A stretch of DNA of 64,000 nt from Nannobrachium achirus. Taxonomy: Eukaryota; Chordata; Actinopteri; Myctophiformes; Myctophidae. The stretch spans positions 118,501 through 182,500 of the forward strand of contig OY997642.1 in the NCBI GenBank assembly GCA_963921795.1, written 5' to 3'. The notes under the pieces were generated by a model, which was not told where the DNA came from, ran no database searches, and worked only from the letters and a program-made list of their open reading frames with translations. Each line of letters begins with the position of its first letter. Position 1 is the first letter of the stretch. Of this stretch, positions 10,931 through 21,251 are shown one piece after another. The position numbers were made by a program, and so were the translations under genes.

Positions 10931-10989
10931 ACCACCAGTAGAGGTCGCTGATGATCTGACTTTTCAGATAACTAGTTACTAGATTACTA

Positions 10990-11312
10990 CAGGGGTCCTC
11001 AACGTTTTCAGGCCAAGGACCCCTTAGAGAGATGAAGCAGGGACCCCTTAGTTGAGAGAGATGAAGCAGGGACCCCTTAGTTGAGAGAGATGAAGCAGGG
11101 ACCCCTTAGCTGAGAGAGATGAAGCAGGGACCCCTTAGTTGAGAGAGAGATGAAGCAGGGACCCCTTAGTTGAGAGAGATGAAGCAGGGACCCCTTAGTT
11201 GAGAGAGATGAAGCAGGGACCCCTTAGTTGAGAGAGAGATGAAGCAGGGACCCCTTAGTTGAGAGAGAGATGAAGCAGGGACCCCTTAGAGAGAGAGATG
11301 AAGCAGGGACCA
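10990..11312 (+). mobile_element. Truncated hAT MITE end, CAGGGGTCCTCAACG family, with 34-36-bp tandem repeat
   Basis: The left terminal repeat CAGGGGTCCTCAACGTTTTC starts at 10990. It is followed by about eight copies of AGAGAGATGAAGCAGGGACC + CCTTAGTTG. No right end follows; the sequence passes into GA-rich and CA-rich simple repeats. Complete members of the family occur at 20772-21243 and 51825-52403. Confidence 0.8.
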
Positions 11313-11354
11313 GGAGAGAGGGAGAAACAAGGGAGAGACAAGGGAAAGACAACA

Positions 11355-11530
11355 AGGGGCACACGCACACACATACACAGGCCCTGCATGCGTGTGTACA
11401 AGAACGAACGAACGAACGAACGAACGAACGCACACACAGGCGCTGCATGCGCATGCGCGTGTAGGGGGAGGGGAAGGGGAGGGGAGGTAAGGGTAGGGGG
11501 GGTGGGGGGAGGAGAGAGAGAACCCGAGCA
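11355..11530. repeat. Simple-sequence cluster
   Basis: CA-rich DNA, then (GAAC)n at 11400-11430, then a G-rich tract (GGGGAGGGGAAGGGGAGGGG at about 11464) that could form G-quadruplexes. The overlapping ORFs are products of these repeats. Confidence 0.85.
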
Positions 11531-12124
11531 GAACCTGTACCTGTGAAGTACCCCCTCGAGAGAACTCGAGTGGATACCTCACAGGCCTGAGGCCCCCACC
11601 CTGAGCAAGCAATTTGCGACAATGGTAACGAAAAACCCCCTCTTAAGGAGGAGGAAACGTCAGGCAGATCCTGACTCTGGGGTGAACAGCCGTGCTGCCT
11701 CGACCGAGTCGGGGGGACAGTAAGGAACAAAGAGAGAGCAAGAGATAGACACAGAGAGATCCAGGCAGGTCCACAGGCGTGCTTCATGGAGGCCCGGTCT
11801 GCTCTTGGTCTGCACTCTTGGTCTGCAGCTGAGTAGTCGGGTTTTAGTAGCAATCCCAGCAGCTGAGTTGTCGAGTTTTAGGTTTTTAGGTTGTCGAGTT
11901 TCCAGGAACTGGAACTGTGGAGTGGGAGACAGAAAAGAAACTCCGGGGATGATCCCCGGAGTTCGAATTAGTGGCAGGCCTTATAATGGCAGGCACAGTG
12001 CTAGTTACAATTGCACCAATGTGACACAAACCCACACAACCAAAAGGGAAGAGAGGGAGGAGGGTTCCCCCTCCCCTCTGACCCATTATTCAGCCCAACC
12101 CAGTAACTTTGTAGGTTGGGATTA
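11530..12124. other. Intergenic stretch with a perfect 25-bp palindrome
   Basis: There is no recognisable gene. A perfect palindrome with 12-bp arms and one central base lies at 11939-11963 (AACTCCGGGGAT-G-ATCCCCGGAGTT). Around 11805-11900 a short GAGTTGTCGAGTTTTAGG motif is repeated three times. Confidence 0.6.
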
Positions 12125-12282
12125 GGAGTGATTGTACGCTGTCTCACAGAGCCACGGCCTTTTGTCAGCCCGGCCATGGTGTCAACATGCACCCGGACAT
12201 GAGTGAACGAACGAAGCAACGAACGAACGAAGCAACGAACGAGTGCACGAACGAACGAACGAACGAACGAACGAACGAACCT
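12125..12282 (-). repeat. LINE fragment and (GTTC)n LINE tail
   Basis: 12126-12172 matches the LINE body at about 14013-14060 (CACAGAGTCACGGCCTTTTG type) and codes the same DTxAGLTKGR peptide on the minus strand. 12200-12280 is (GAAC)n on the plus strand, that is (GTTC)n directly after the ORF2 stop codon, and acts as the 3' tail of the LINE. Confidence 0.8.
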
Positions 12283-15200
12283 AATTATAGGCTTTATCAT
12301 AGAGAAACGTTTTTAATCTAGTCTTAAAAACACAAAGTGTGTCTGCCACACGGACAGAGACTGGGAGGAGGTTCCACAACTGAGGTGCCTGATACTTAAA
12401 AGCTCTGGCTCCTGTTCTGGCCTTAGGTATTTTTTTGGGAACAACAAGCATGTTTGCATATTGTGGACGCACCGGTCTAGTAGTACTGCGAGGCTCAATG
12501 AGCTCTTCGAGGTACTGCGGTGCCAGACCGTGATATGCTTTGTATGTGAGGAGGAGAATTTTAAATTCAATTCTGTATTTAACCGGGAGCCAGTGTAGAG
12601 ATGCCAGGGAAGGAGTGATATGATCACTTCTTCTGGCTCCTGTCAGTACACGAGCGGCAGCATTCTGGACTAGCTGTAGGCTGTTCAGAGACTTACTTGG
12701 GCAGCCTGATAATACTGAGTTGCAGTAGTCCAGCCTAGAGGTAACAAATGCATGGACTAGTTTTTCTGTATCGCTTTGAGACAGGATGCGCCTCACTTTA
12801 GCAATGTTACGCAGATGGAAGAAGGCAATCTTTGAGGTTTGCTTGATGTGAGAATGAAAAGACATATCTTGATCAAACATAACCCCCAGATTCTTCACAG
12901 CAGCCTTAGAGGCCACGGTAATGCCATCCAGAGCAAAGTTCCTATCTGCTAGTTTGTCCCTTAGGTGCTTAGGGCCCAAGACGATAAATTCTGTTTTGTC
13001 AGAGTTGAGGAGTAGGTAGTTACTGGTCATCCAACTCTTTATGTCTTTGAGACATGCTTGCAGATTAGCCAGTTGATCCGTTTCATCTGGCTTCATTGAC
13101 AGATATAATTGAGTGTCATCTGCATAGCAATGGAAGTGTATAAAATGTTTTCTAATGATTTCACCCAGAGGAAGCATATATAGGGTGAATAGTATTGGTC
13201 CAAGCACAGAGCCTTGTGGGACTCCGTATCTGACCTTTTCACGTAGTGAGGATGTATCATTAACGTTTACAAACTGTGATCTGTCCGACAGATAGGACTC
13301 GAACCATCCCAGTGCGGTACCCCGAATACCAACCAGGTGCTCTAGTCGTTGTAACAGAATATGGTGGTCGATAGTGTCAAAAGCGGCACTAAGATCCAGC
13401 AAAACTAACACGGAAAGGAGTCCGTTATCCAGCGCGATCAGGATATCATTTGTTACTTTCACAAGTGCTGTCTCAGTGCTATGGTGTGCTCTGAAACCTG
13501 ACTGGAAGGTCTCAAATAAATTGTTGTTGTGTAAAAAGTCACACAACTGCTTGGCAACTGCCTTCTCAAGGACCTTAGAGAGGAACGGGAGATTCGATAT
13601 AGGTCTATAGTTAGCTAAAAGACCTGGATCGAGAGTAGGCTTTTTGAGAAGAGGTTTGATTACTGCTACCTTAAAGGACTGTGGCACATAGCCTGTCACA
13701 AGAGAGATATTTATCATATTGAGTAAGGAAGGACCGATCTGGGTCAGGACCTCCTTAAGTAATCTAGTGGGGACTGGATCGAGGAGACAGGTCGTTGACT
13801 TGGAGGAAGTGATAATCGAGGTGAATTCAGAGAGCTCGATTTGGGAGAGACTGTCCAAATACACACTAGGCTGCAAAGCCACTCCCGAGGCTGTAAGGTC
13901 CACATGTGGACCAGTAGGAGACAAAAGCAGTAGATCATCGATTTGATCTCTGATTTTCTTAATTTTATCATTAAAAAATCCCATGAAGTCATTACTACTG
14001 AGAGTTAGAGGAATACGCTGTTTCACAGAGTCACGGCCTTTTGTCAGCCCGGCTATGGTGTCAAAAAGGAACTTGGGATTGTTTTTATTTTCCTCTATTA
14101 GGGATGAATAGTAGGCAGTTCGGGCATTGCAAAGGGCCCTTCTATATAGCTTAAGGCTATTCTGCCATGCTATGCAGGATTCGTCCCGTTTGGCTGAGCG
14201 CCATATTTTTTCCAGTTTGCGTGAGGCTTGCTTAAGGCTTCTGGTTTCATTGTTATACCAGGGGGCTAACCTCTGTTGCTTTACTACCTTCTTTTTAAGA
14301 GGAGCAACAGAATCAAGTGTCGTAAGAAGCGAGCTTGTGACACTGTCAACAAGGTGATCAGTCTGAGAGGGACTATAAATATACATATCTTCAACATGGT
14401 TGAAGCATATTGGACTAATGGCTAATGGCAGTTTTTCCTTGAATTTATTTATAGCTTTATCGGATAGACTTCTACCAAGGACATGTGTGTCCAATGGTGG
14501 GTAGTCCAATAGTGTGAACTCAAAGGTGATCAAATAGTGATCGGAGAGTTCCTTATCATGTGGGAAGACCACGAGATGTTCGATTTCAATGCCATACACC
14601 AAAACAAGGTCAAGGGTATGGTTGGCAATGTGTGTAGGTTTATCTACACACTGGGAGAAACCGATAGAGTCGATTAATGAACTGAATGCCTTACCAAGGC
14701 TATCAGTTTCTACATCAATGTGTACGTTCAGATCCCCATTTAAAATAATCTTATTAGAGGCGAGGACCAGACTTGACAAGAATTCTGAGAATTCAGATAG
14801 AAATAGAGTGTAAGCGCCAGATGGGCGGTACACTGTGACAAATAATAGTGGCTGTGATGATTTCCAGCTTGGATGTGAAAGATTAAGAACTAGGCTTTCA
14901 AATGACTTGTAGGTAGGTTTGGCTCCTGGACTAATAGCCAAACTGGAGCTGAAGATGGCTGCAACTCCACCTCCTGTCCGTCCTGTGTCACGAGGGATAT
15001 GTGTATTAGTGTGACTTGGCGGGGTGGCTGTATTGAGACTGACATAGTCGAGCTCACTCAGCCATGTCTCTGTAAGACAGCAAACATCAAGGTGATTGTC
15101 CGATATTATTTCATTTACTGTTACACCTTTTTTGCTTAAAGATCTAATGTTCAGGAGCCCACACTTAATATTTATATTTACTGGCATTACATCATTGGTT

Positions 15201-15316
15201 TTGATCTGTACTAAGTTTGTATGCACAGATCCTTGTCCAGCTGGTATATTACGCCTAACTGGTCGAACAGTTATAATTGTTTTAATTTGGGTAGGTGGCT
15301 GCTCTGGTGGAAGCAC
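12281..15316 (-). CDS. L2-like LINE ORF2: endonuclease-reverse transcriptase
   Basis: This is a 1,011-codon uninterrupted ORF. The N-terminal apurinic-type endonuclease shows NIRSL and LTETWL (about residues 50-85), GDLNVH (~196) and LSDHYLI (~257). The reverse transcriptase follows with [30 protein letters not shown] (~640), [13 protein letters not shown] (~698) and [11 protein letters not shown] (~730). The C-terminus ends FLYDKAYN, right at a (GTTC)n tail, so the 3' UTR is almost absent. Its role is target-primed reverse transcription of the element's own RNA. The frame stays open upstream to the ORF1 stop at 15368, and the codon at 15316 is GTG; the first ATG is near 15187, before the endonuclease. 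All catalytic motifs look intact, so the copy is young. L2/CR1 group placement is by motif style. Confidence 0.93.
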   Translation of the reverse strand: MLPPEQPPTQIKTIITVRPVRRNIPAGQGSVHTNLVQIKTNDVMPVNINIKCGLLNIRSLSKKGVTVNEIISDNHLDVCCLTETWLSELDYVSLNTATPPSHTNTHIPRDTGRTGGGVAAIFSSSLAISPGAKPTYKSFESLVLNLSHPSWKSSQPLLFVTVYRPSGAYTLFLSEFSEFLSSLVLASNKIILNGDLNVHIDVETDSLGKAFSSLIDSIGFSQCVDKPTHIANHTLDLVLVYGIEIEHLVVFPHDKELSDHYLITFEFTLLDYPPLDTHVLGRSLSDKAINKFKEKLPLAISPICFNHVEDMYIYSPSQTDHLVDSVTSSLLTTLDSVAPLKKKVVKQQRLAPWYNNETRSLKQASRKLEKIWRSAKRDESCIAWQNSLKLYRRALCNARTAYYSSLIEENKNNPKFLFDTIAGLTKGRDSVKQRIPLTLSSNDFMGFFNDKIKKIRDQIDDLLLLSPTGPHVDLTASGVALQPSVYLDSLSQIELSEFTSIITSSKSTTCLLDPVPTRLLKEVLTQIGPSLLNMINISLVTGYVPQSFKVAVIKPLLKKPTLDPGLLANYRPISNLPFLSKVLEKAVAKQLCDFLHNNNLFETFQSGFRAHHSTETALVKVTNDILIALDNGLLSVLVLLDLSAAFDTIDHHILLQRLEHLVGIRGTALGWFESYLSDRSQFVNVNDTSSLREKVRYGVPQGSVLGPILFTLYMLPLGEIIRKHFIHFHCYADDTQLYLSMKPDETDQLANLQACLKDIKSWMTSNYLLLNSDKTEFIVLGPKHLRDKLADRNFALDGITVASKAAVKNLGVMFDQDMSFHSHIKQTSKIAFFHLRNIAKVRRILSQSDTEKLVHAFVTSRLDYCNSVLSGCPSKSLNSLQLVQNAAARVLTGARRSDHITPSLASLHWLPVKYRIEFKILLLTYKAYHGLAPQYLEELIEPRSTTRPVRPQYANMLVVPKKIPKARTGARAFKYQAPQLWNLLPVSVRVADTLCVFKTRLKTFLYDKAYN

Positions 15317-15690
15317 AGAGAAGTGTGTAAGACTGCAACTCTGCTTTCTGGTCTCAACTCTGGTTGGTCATAGATTCTTGATAAAGTCATCCATGTTTTT
15401 GGAGATAGTCTGCGCACCATCCCAAGTTGGATGTATGCCGTCTCTCCCCATCAGACCAGATTTCCCCTGGAAGGTTTGCCACTGATCAATAAAGCCCACG
15501 TTATTATCTGGGCACCAACCTGACAACCAGCGGTTGAATGAAGCCATACGACTGTACATTTCATCATTAGTCATATCTGGCAGGGGACCAGAGAAAATTA
15601 CGGAGTCCGACATTGTCTTTGCATATGTGCACACTGACTCAACATTTATCTTAGTGATCTCCGATCTTTTGCGTCGTGTGTCGATGCTTC
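12283..15690 (-). mobile_element. 5'-truncated L2-like LINE
   Basis: The element spans the ORF1 remnant and full ORF2, with its (GTTC)n tail at the low-coordinate side. The 5' truncation is typical of incomplete target-primed reverse transcription. No clear target duplication was found because both flanks are repeats. Confidence 0.88.
15368..15690 (-). CDS. L2-like LINE ORF1 C-terminus, SGNH esterase-like (5'-truncated)
   Basis: The visible peptide has VIFSGPLPDM, then NRWLSGWCPDNNVGFIDQW and DGIHPTWDGAQTI. The DxxH within DGIHP fits the catalytic Asp-His block of SGNH/GDSL esterases found in ORF1 of L2/CR1 LINEs. The N-terminal part, including the catalytic serine block, is missing: upstream of about 15690 the sequence becomes the antisense of another LINE tail. 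It ends in TGA at 15368-15370, and ORF2 continues in the very same frame. It probably binds or processes element RNP at membranes or lipids, though the real role of this domain is not settled. Confidence 0.8.
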
Positions 15691-15760
15691 CTTTAAGAGA
15701 CATCTGAAAACACACCTGTTTTAATTAGGCCTACAAAATGTAGGCCTAATTATAGGCCTA
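15655..15760 (+). repeat. Relic of another LINE 3' end and a GGCCTA palindrome
   Basis: On the plus strand the peptide DASFKRHLKTHLF followed by TAA resembles the C-terminus of an L2-type ORF2, in opposite orientation to the LINE at its left. It is followed by repeated TAGGCCTA motifs that can pair with one another (15726-15760). Confidence 0.6.
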
Positions 15761-16668
15761 CCAGGTATACCTACAATATGTTGGATTGTACCATGGATAT
15801 AGAGGATTAAAGGGCAACATTAGAACCAGTGTACGATAAAACAGTTAAAAAAATCAACTTAGGTGAGTCATAAGTTACAAATACACCACATAGGAACCCA
15901 GTTGAGTAGTTTCTTAAAGCAACTTTAACTTTTTGACTTTAAACCAAGGACAAAAAGGGAAAACAAACAAACACAAACAACAGGCTACGGGTTCGGAGTC
16001 TGATTCAACATATAGACAGTGGTGAAAGTGAGCCGGAACGCCCGGAACTACCGTTCCGGTAAAACATTCGGAGCCGGAACGGCGTTCCGTTAAGACGAGG
16101 AGAAGCCAGCTGCTGTCAAAATCCCATATTAAATAAACTGCCACAAACGCACGTCCAAGAAACAATCTACTAGTAAAGTCAGATTAACATACACAAGTGT
16201 ACTAGTTACATGTTCAAATAAAGTGCTTCTGAATTGTTCCAGTGTTGATCCATGCTGTTGTTTGTGCTTCGTGGCGTTTGTCTGACATGGAGCGTGACGA
16301 GCGTCGCGACACGTCGGGTCCATGTCCACAATGCGAGCATATTAAAAGCAATGAGGATCAGATTACTTTGCAAGTTGGAGATCCTGTTAAGAGCGGATAC
16401 GGAAATGGTATTTGTCAGTGCCTGTGTGTGTGTGCAAATGAACGGATATAGTAGGCGGGCTCTAGGCGGGCTCTGCCATGGTTTACATTTTACCGACGTG
16501 AACATGTTTCTGATTGGCTGACAGATGGGCACGTGTCAGCATCGTTAGCTCTGATTGGTTCAAATCACACATGCTCAACGTTTATGGAAGGAAAAAAAAA
16601 CAACAGCAGGAGAGGGGAAATCAAATGAAGAGACTACCAGCGAACTTTGTTTATGCACAGTTGTCAAA

Positions 16669-16880
16669 ATGCAACGCAAAATAAGTGATTTGTTTAAGAG
16701 AAAAGCTGACAGAGCTGAAGACACTGATTTTGTGGCAAGAGAAAAGGTTAGCAGACCAACGCCCACAGCCCCAGCTGATTCAGAATCAGAACTTGATTTG
16801 GAGGAGGATGAGGCAGAAACAGAGACTGCATGAAGAAGTGACAGGAGGACCAGCAAAAGCAAGCACTGAAGCAAGCACAG
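16669..16880 (+). CDS. hAT transposase exon 1 (one frameshift)
   Basis: The ATG at 16669 opens MQRKISDLFKRK followed by an acidic stretch (SESELDLEEDEAE). QRKISDLF fits a PCNA-interacting (PIP-box) pattern with Leu in place of the first aromatic residue. The opening frame meets TGA at 16831, while the frame that fits the splice junction (EEVTGGPAKASTEAST) is shifted by one base. A single indel is therefore inferred near 16800-16830. The exon ends at 16880 before GTAACA. Joining 16880 to 17244 keeps the second frame (phase 1). Confidence 0.75.
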
Positions 16881-17243
16881 GTAACAATAACAACAATAAT
16901 AATAATAATTCATGGGAATTCAAGAAGAAGAATTAATAATAATAATTAATACATTGAATTTAAATAACGTTTTTCTAAGTAGGCCTACTTAAAGATGCTT
17001 TACATGTGTGTGGGTGGGGGCCAGGGGAGAGGAAAAAAAGAGAGCATGTGATGGGGACTTGACTAGGAGGATGGCATAATGTTATCAGTATAATGTAGGC
17101 TTACTAGGCTATCAGTATTTCTTTCTTTGTTGATGTGCCATGTGTTTATGTGGATATAATGCTATTATAAAAAAAATGTTGTTGTATGTTCCATACAGTG
17201 ACAATAAACATCTTATCTTATGTTATCTTATCTTATCTCATAG

Positions 17244-18074
17244 GTGATGCTGCTGCTAGCCCCGCTTACCCTTCTGTATGGAACACTGAACAATTTGAAG
17301 AGTTCAAGCACAAAAATGAATGGCTCTATGCTCATAATGGCAATCTAGGCTGTACCCCTTGCCATGATGTCAAGCATCTGGGTGTGCAAGCATCCCGTGG
17401 AGTCAGTATTTCTGTTCAGTGGGCTGAAGGAAAGGTAGGCCCCAATGGTAAAACAAGGGAAGCCCAGCTTGGATCATTGCGCAAAAAAATAAAACACAGG
17501 GACTCCGCAGCACATAAAGAAGCAACCAAAATCATTGAGACGGCCAACAAAGATACACTTCTACAGTTGAATGCCAGAAGTCAGGAGTCTGCATTTGAGT
17601 CTACTGCAAAGGTGTTCAGGACCGCTTATTATGTGGCCCAGGAAGATAAGCCGTTCACAGACTTTGAGAGGCTGATAAACATGCAGCAGGCTAATAACAC
17701 TGATTTGGGGCGAATTTTACACAGCAAAACGGTCTGTGTTGACATCATTGATCATGTGTCGTCTCAAATGAAACGGGGAGTTCTTAACAAAATAATTGAG
17801 ACCAGGAGTAAGATCACAGTACTTGCTGATGAGTCAACAACTGTTGGGCACAAATCAACACTCATTGTGTTTCTGAAGACTAGTGTTGATGGAGACACAG
17901 ATCCCATTGCCTTTCCATTGGACCTGGTTGAGCTGGATAGTCTGTCTGCTGCTCACATCAAGGAAAAGCTCATGGATTGTCTGTTGAAGAATGGCTTCAC
18001 CATTGAGTTGCTGCAGGAAGTCTTCATAGGATTCTGCAGTGATGGGGCCAGTGTAATGCTGGGAGTGAAGTCAG
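17244..18074 (+). CDS. hAT transposase exon 2: zinc finger and first catalytic part
   Basis: The exon starts after TCTCATAG and ends before GTAATA; both junctions are phase 1. It codes 277 codons: a TTF/BED-like finger (LGCTPC, then H-x5-H in KHRDSAAHK), a helical part, then VLADESTTVGHKSTLIVFLK and GFCSDGASVMLG. These match the two Asp regions of the hAT RNase-H-like fold. The sequence resembles proteins that fish annotations call E3 SUMO-protein ligase KIAA1586-like, which are hAT transposase relatives. The enzyme would bind the element ends and cut and join DNA in the nucleus. Confidence 0.88.
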
Positions 18075-18249
18075 GTAATAATAAATATTAATAAATATGA
18101 ATAAGTAATAATAAATAACAATACATATTAATACATGTTAATTAATAATGATGAATTATAAATGAGTAATAAATAAGTGCAATATCCCCAAACAATTCTA
18201 CATGCTCATGCTACTGAGGAGTCCTGTTTGGCAATATTTTGTCTCTTAA

Positions 18250-18290
<41 letters not shown>

Positions 18291-18292
18291 AG

Positions 18293-19501
18293 GTGTTGGG
18301 AAGTTGCTCCAGGATGATTTCCCAGGCATTGTGCTCTGGCACTGCCTTAATCACAGACTGGAGCTTGCTGTGGACCAGGCACTAGATGTAACAGGAGGAA
18401 CCAACGACTTTCCTTGATACCCTGTATTCCTTATACAGCCAGTCACCCAAAAACTCACGGGAGCTGAGAGCATGTGCACTTGACCTTGACATCTCCCTCA
18501 GGAGGATTGGACGTGTGTTCAGTGTCCGCTGGGTAGCCTCATCATTCAGGGCAGTCTCTGCAGTTTGGGACTCTTTTCCAGCCCTGGTGAAACATTTCCG
18601 TGATGCTTCTGAAGATGCTACTAGGGACGGCAAAGAGAGGTCCAAATTTAAAGGTCTGCTCTCCAAATTGTGCTCCATTAACTTCCTGCAAAGCCTTGCA
18701 ATTATGGTTGATGTTCTCACTGAACTGAAGAATTTGTCCGAAATTCTTCAGGCCAGGAAGATCACCATTCCAAAAGCTCATGACGTCATGAAAGCCTATG
18801 TCAAGCGCATAGAAAGCATCCATAGGTTCCCAGGGAAACAAGCTGAGGCCAGCCAGGCAGAGCAAGCAATGCAATTCCACGGCGCGCAGTTAAGTGTGGG
18901 AAAGAGTCCCATCATTAACTCTGCTCAGTTCATTCAGGCAGTGGCAGACAACATGAGAGAGAGACTGTTCACAACCACAGCAAACCGAGCACAGGCCAGT
19001 GTCACAGAAAGCCGAAAAGAGGCTTATAATGCTCTTTTGAATCAAATGGCTGTCCTCAACCCTGAAACTTGGGACCACGAAAACCCTCGATATGGAGAAG
19101 AGGAGTTGAGTGCGTTGAGCCGTGCCCTGCATGTTAGTGAACAAGAAGCCCACCTTGGATTCACAGAGTACAAGGCAATTGGAGGAAGAAGAATTCCCAA
19201 CAAGTTGAAGAAGTTGGTCATGGCAGTGGACACTCTGTCCGCAAGCAATGCTGACTGTGAGCGAGGGTTCAGCTCAATGAACAATATCATAACTGCTAAA
19301 AGAAGCAGAATGACAACCAAAAATGCAGCAAACCTCCTCTTCATCAGCACTGTAGGACCACCAGTGGAAAAGTGGAATCCGATGCCCTATGTGATGACTT
19401 GGCTGGGCAAAGGGAGAAGAGCAGCCCACTCAACTAGTTGCATGGCAAGCCGTCCAACAGAAGAGGATAAATACTTCGAGCCACTGTGGAAAATGTTTTA
19501 A
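18293..19501 (+). CDS. hAT transposase exon 3: catalytic C-terminus and hATC dimerisation domain (one frameshift)
   Basis: The exon begins after a (CTGT)n tract ending in AG. Reading on from exon 2 gives VGKLLQDDFPGIVLWHCLNH and RLELAVDQALDVTGGTNDF, then TGA at 18415. One extra T in the run at 18409-18411 explains this: in the next frame the protein resumes with DTLYSLYSQSPKNSREL and runs to TAA at 19499. The C-terminus has the hATC signature (TLSASNADCERGFSSMNNI, then TTKNAANLLFIS). The copy is therefore inactive as a protein source but could be mobilised in trans. Confidence 0.85.
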
Positions 19502-20028
19502 GTGATAATGTGCACATTGTGAGAGACAGACATTTTTGTTAATTTATTTTATTTACTTATTTCCTTTTCATTTAAAAAATAAATGTTTAATTTAATTTTA
19601 GAAGATTTTAATTTGCACATTGGAGGTCATGTTGCCTCTCATCTTAATTTATGTTGTTTTGGAGTTTTGGAGGTGTGTTTGACAGGTGCATTGATAGTTT
19701 GATGTCATTGAGCCAGGTGCAGATACTATCTAGTTCAAAGCTAAGGGCCTTTTCAACCTGCAATATTTTTCCCTGTTTGAGGCAAGGAGAGCCGAGTCAT
19801 CTACAAACAGGAACCTGTTGCAGTCACAAGCAGATGACATGTTGTTATATTAAGAACAATAGAGGCCCTAGCAAAATATGTCCATCATTAAATACATGAG
19901 ACATTCATTTGTTGTGATATTAATCATTATAATTCTTCCCCTTGTCTGAAAGAACACAACTGAGAACATTTACATGTTGCCTGAAGGTGTTTTTTGCTGT
20001 TTCTTTGTTTTCACCTGCAACTGTAGAC

Positions 20029-20233
20029 CAGTGGTTCTCAACCTTTTCAGGACACGACTCCCAAAATAATGATATTTTAACAATTTCTGGTTCTAATATT
20101 TGATAATTTGGACAAAGGTTAATTTGTCATTTTAGAGGAATTAAAAAGTCCTTAGATCCTCACTTTAGAAATGTGCAGACACGGTCACCTTAAACTTTGT
20201 TTTCTCACTCAACAGTAAGGTTGAGAACCACTG
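20029..20233 (+). mobile_element. 205-bp hAT MITE nested in the hAT transposon
   Basis: It starts CAGTGGTTCTCAACC and ends GGTTGAGAACCACTG. Both flanks are CTGTAGAC (20021-20028 and 20234-20241), a perfect 8-bp duplication. It is an internally deleted relative of the MITE at 9523-10404 and lacks the hairpin module. Confidence 0.95.
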
Positions 20234-20771
20234 CTGTAGACCACACAATTCATTTTATTCACTTGACTGTTGTTGTTGTACAAGTGTTAGATTTTGTGTA
20301 TTTATTTGCACAATTGCACCTTGACAAAATAAATCTTTGAATGATAAACTGTTTCTCATGTATGCCTCAAATACAAAACAGATCAAATTCAGGTTATCTA
20401 TCTGGTGCATGGTTAAAGCGTTTCATTTCCTTGTGATTATGGACTGGTCTGGTATGAATAGGACTTACAACAATCATGTTTCATGTTACAGTACAGTGTA
20501 ATGCAGTAGCCTAATGCAGGTGTAAAATCTGTTGTATTTGTATATTGTGCCTGTGTGTTAGTTAAAAGCAGAACTGCCAAAATGCAGTTTTCTGCAGGGT
20601 TTCTGCATCGTTTCTGCATGGGAGGGTTAGACGGTAGACACCCCAATTCATTTTCCGTCTGGTCCGCGACCGCGTATAGGACAGTTCCGGCAAGAATTTC
20701 AAACCACTTTCACCACTGCATATAGAACACATAGTTACAGTACATACAGAGTCAGAGTTTAACCCTTATGC

Positions 20772-21243
20772 CAAGGGTCTTCAACAGGGGGTCCTCCAAA
20801 TCTTTGTGATAGAAACCTTTTTTTTTTCTTCCTGAGAACTTTAACCAAAAATAGCAGATCTACAAGCTCACAACGCCCTACAAGCTCACAACGCCTCGCG
20901 CTGTTGTGAGCTTGTACATCGGCTATTTTAGGCAAAGGGGTTTGGTACGTGTAGAGGTGAAATAGAGTACAGAGTGAAAGGTGAAGTTTATTAAGTATTG
21001 ACGGTTCAAGTGGTTAAATATCTGAAACCACAAATTGACATGAATCCAAAATACACTGATGACCGTGTTGCCAAACAATGAAACTATATGGAATCTATGT
21101 ACAGGTTGTGGGGGTCCCAGTCCCTGCTTCATCTCTCTCTCAACTAAGGGGTCCCTGCTTCATCTCTCTCTCAACTAAGGGGTCCCTGCTTCATCTCTCT
21201 CTCAACTAAGGGGGCCTAGGCCTGAAAACGTTGAAGACCACTG
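20772..21243 (+). mobile_element. hAT MITE, CAGGGGTCTTCAAC family
   Basis: The ends are CAAGGGTCTTCAAC and GTTGAAGACCACTG, with flanks CCTTATGC and CCTTATAC (7 of 8). The interior has a hairpin at 20846-20930, then a short array of TCAACTAAGGGGTCCCTGC + TTCATCTCTCTC near the right end. Confidence 0.88.
20846..20930. repeat. Hairpin module with partial arm duplication
   Basis: The left arm (20846-20875) is followed by a second copy of its inner half, CTACAAGCTCACAACGCC, before the right arm at 20901-20930. The duplicated inner half shows that the arm can copy itself locally. Confidence 0.82.
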
Positions 21244-21251
21244 CCTTATAC

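Larger units (their letters stand above)
16017..20718 (+). mobile_element. Complete hAT transposon, KIAA1586-like type
   Basis: Terminal inverted repeats CAGTGGTGAAAGTG (16017) and CACTTTCACCACTG (ending 20718) are perfect over 14 bp. The flanking 8-mers at 16009-16016 and 20719-20726 are both CATATAGA, an exact hAT target-site duplication. The 4.7-kb element contains a three-exon transposase gene and a later insertion of a 205-bp MITE at 20029-20233. Subterminal GCCGGAACG/CGTTCCG motifs near the left end are candidate transposase-binding sites. Apart from two frameshifts in the gene the copy looks whole, so it is young. Confidence 0.95.

Noticed and set aside
11224-11853. 209-codon minus-strand ORF
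   Set aside because: It runs through MITE tandem repeats, (GAAC)n and CA-rich DNA and gives only low-complexity peptide.
18090-18292. Separate gene in the AT-rich DNA between transposase exons
   Set aside because: Donor, acceptor and phase fit a plain intron with ATAAATA and CTGT simple repeats.
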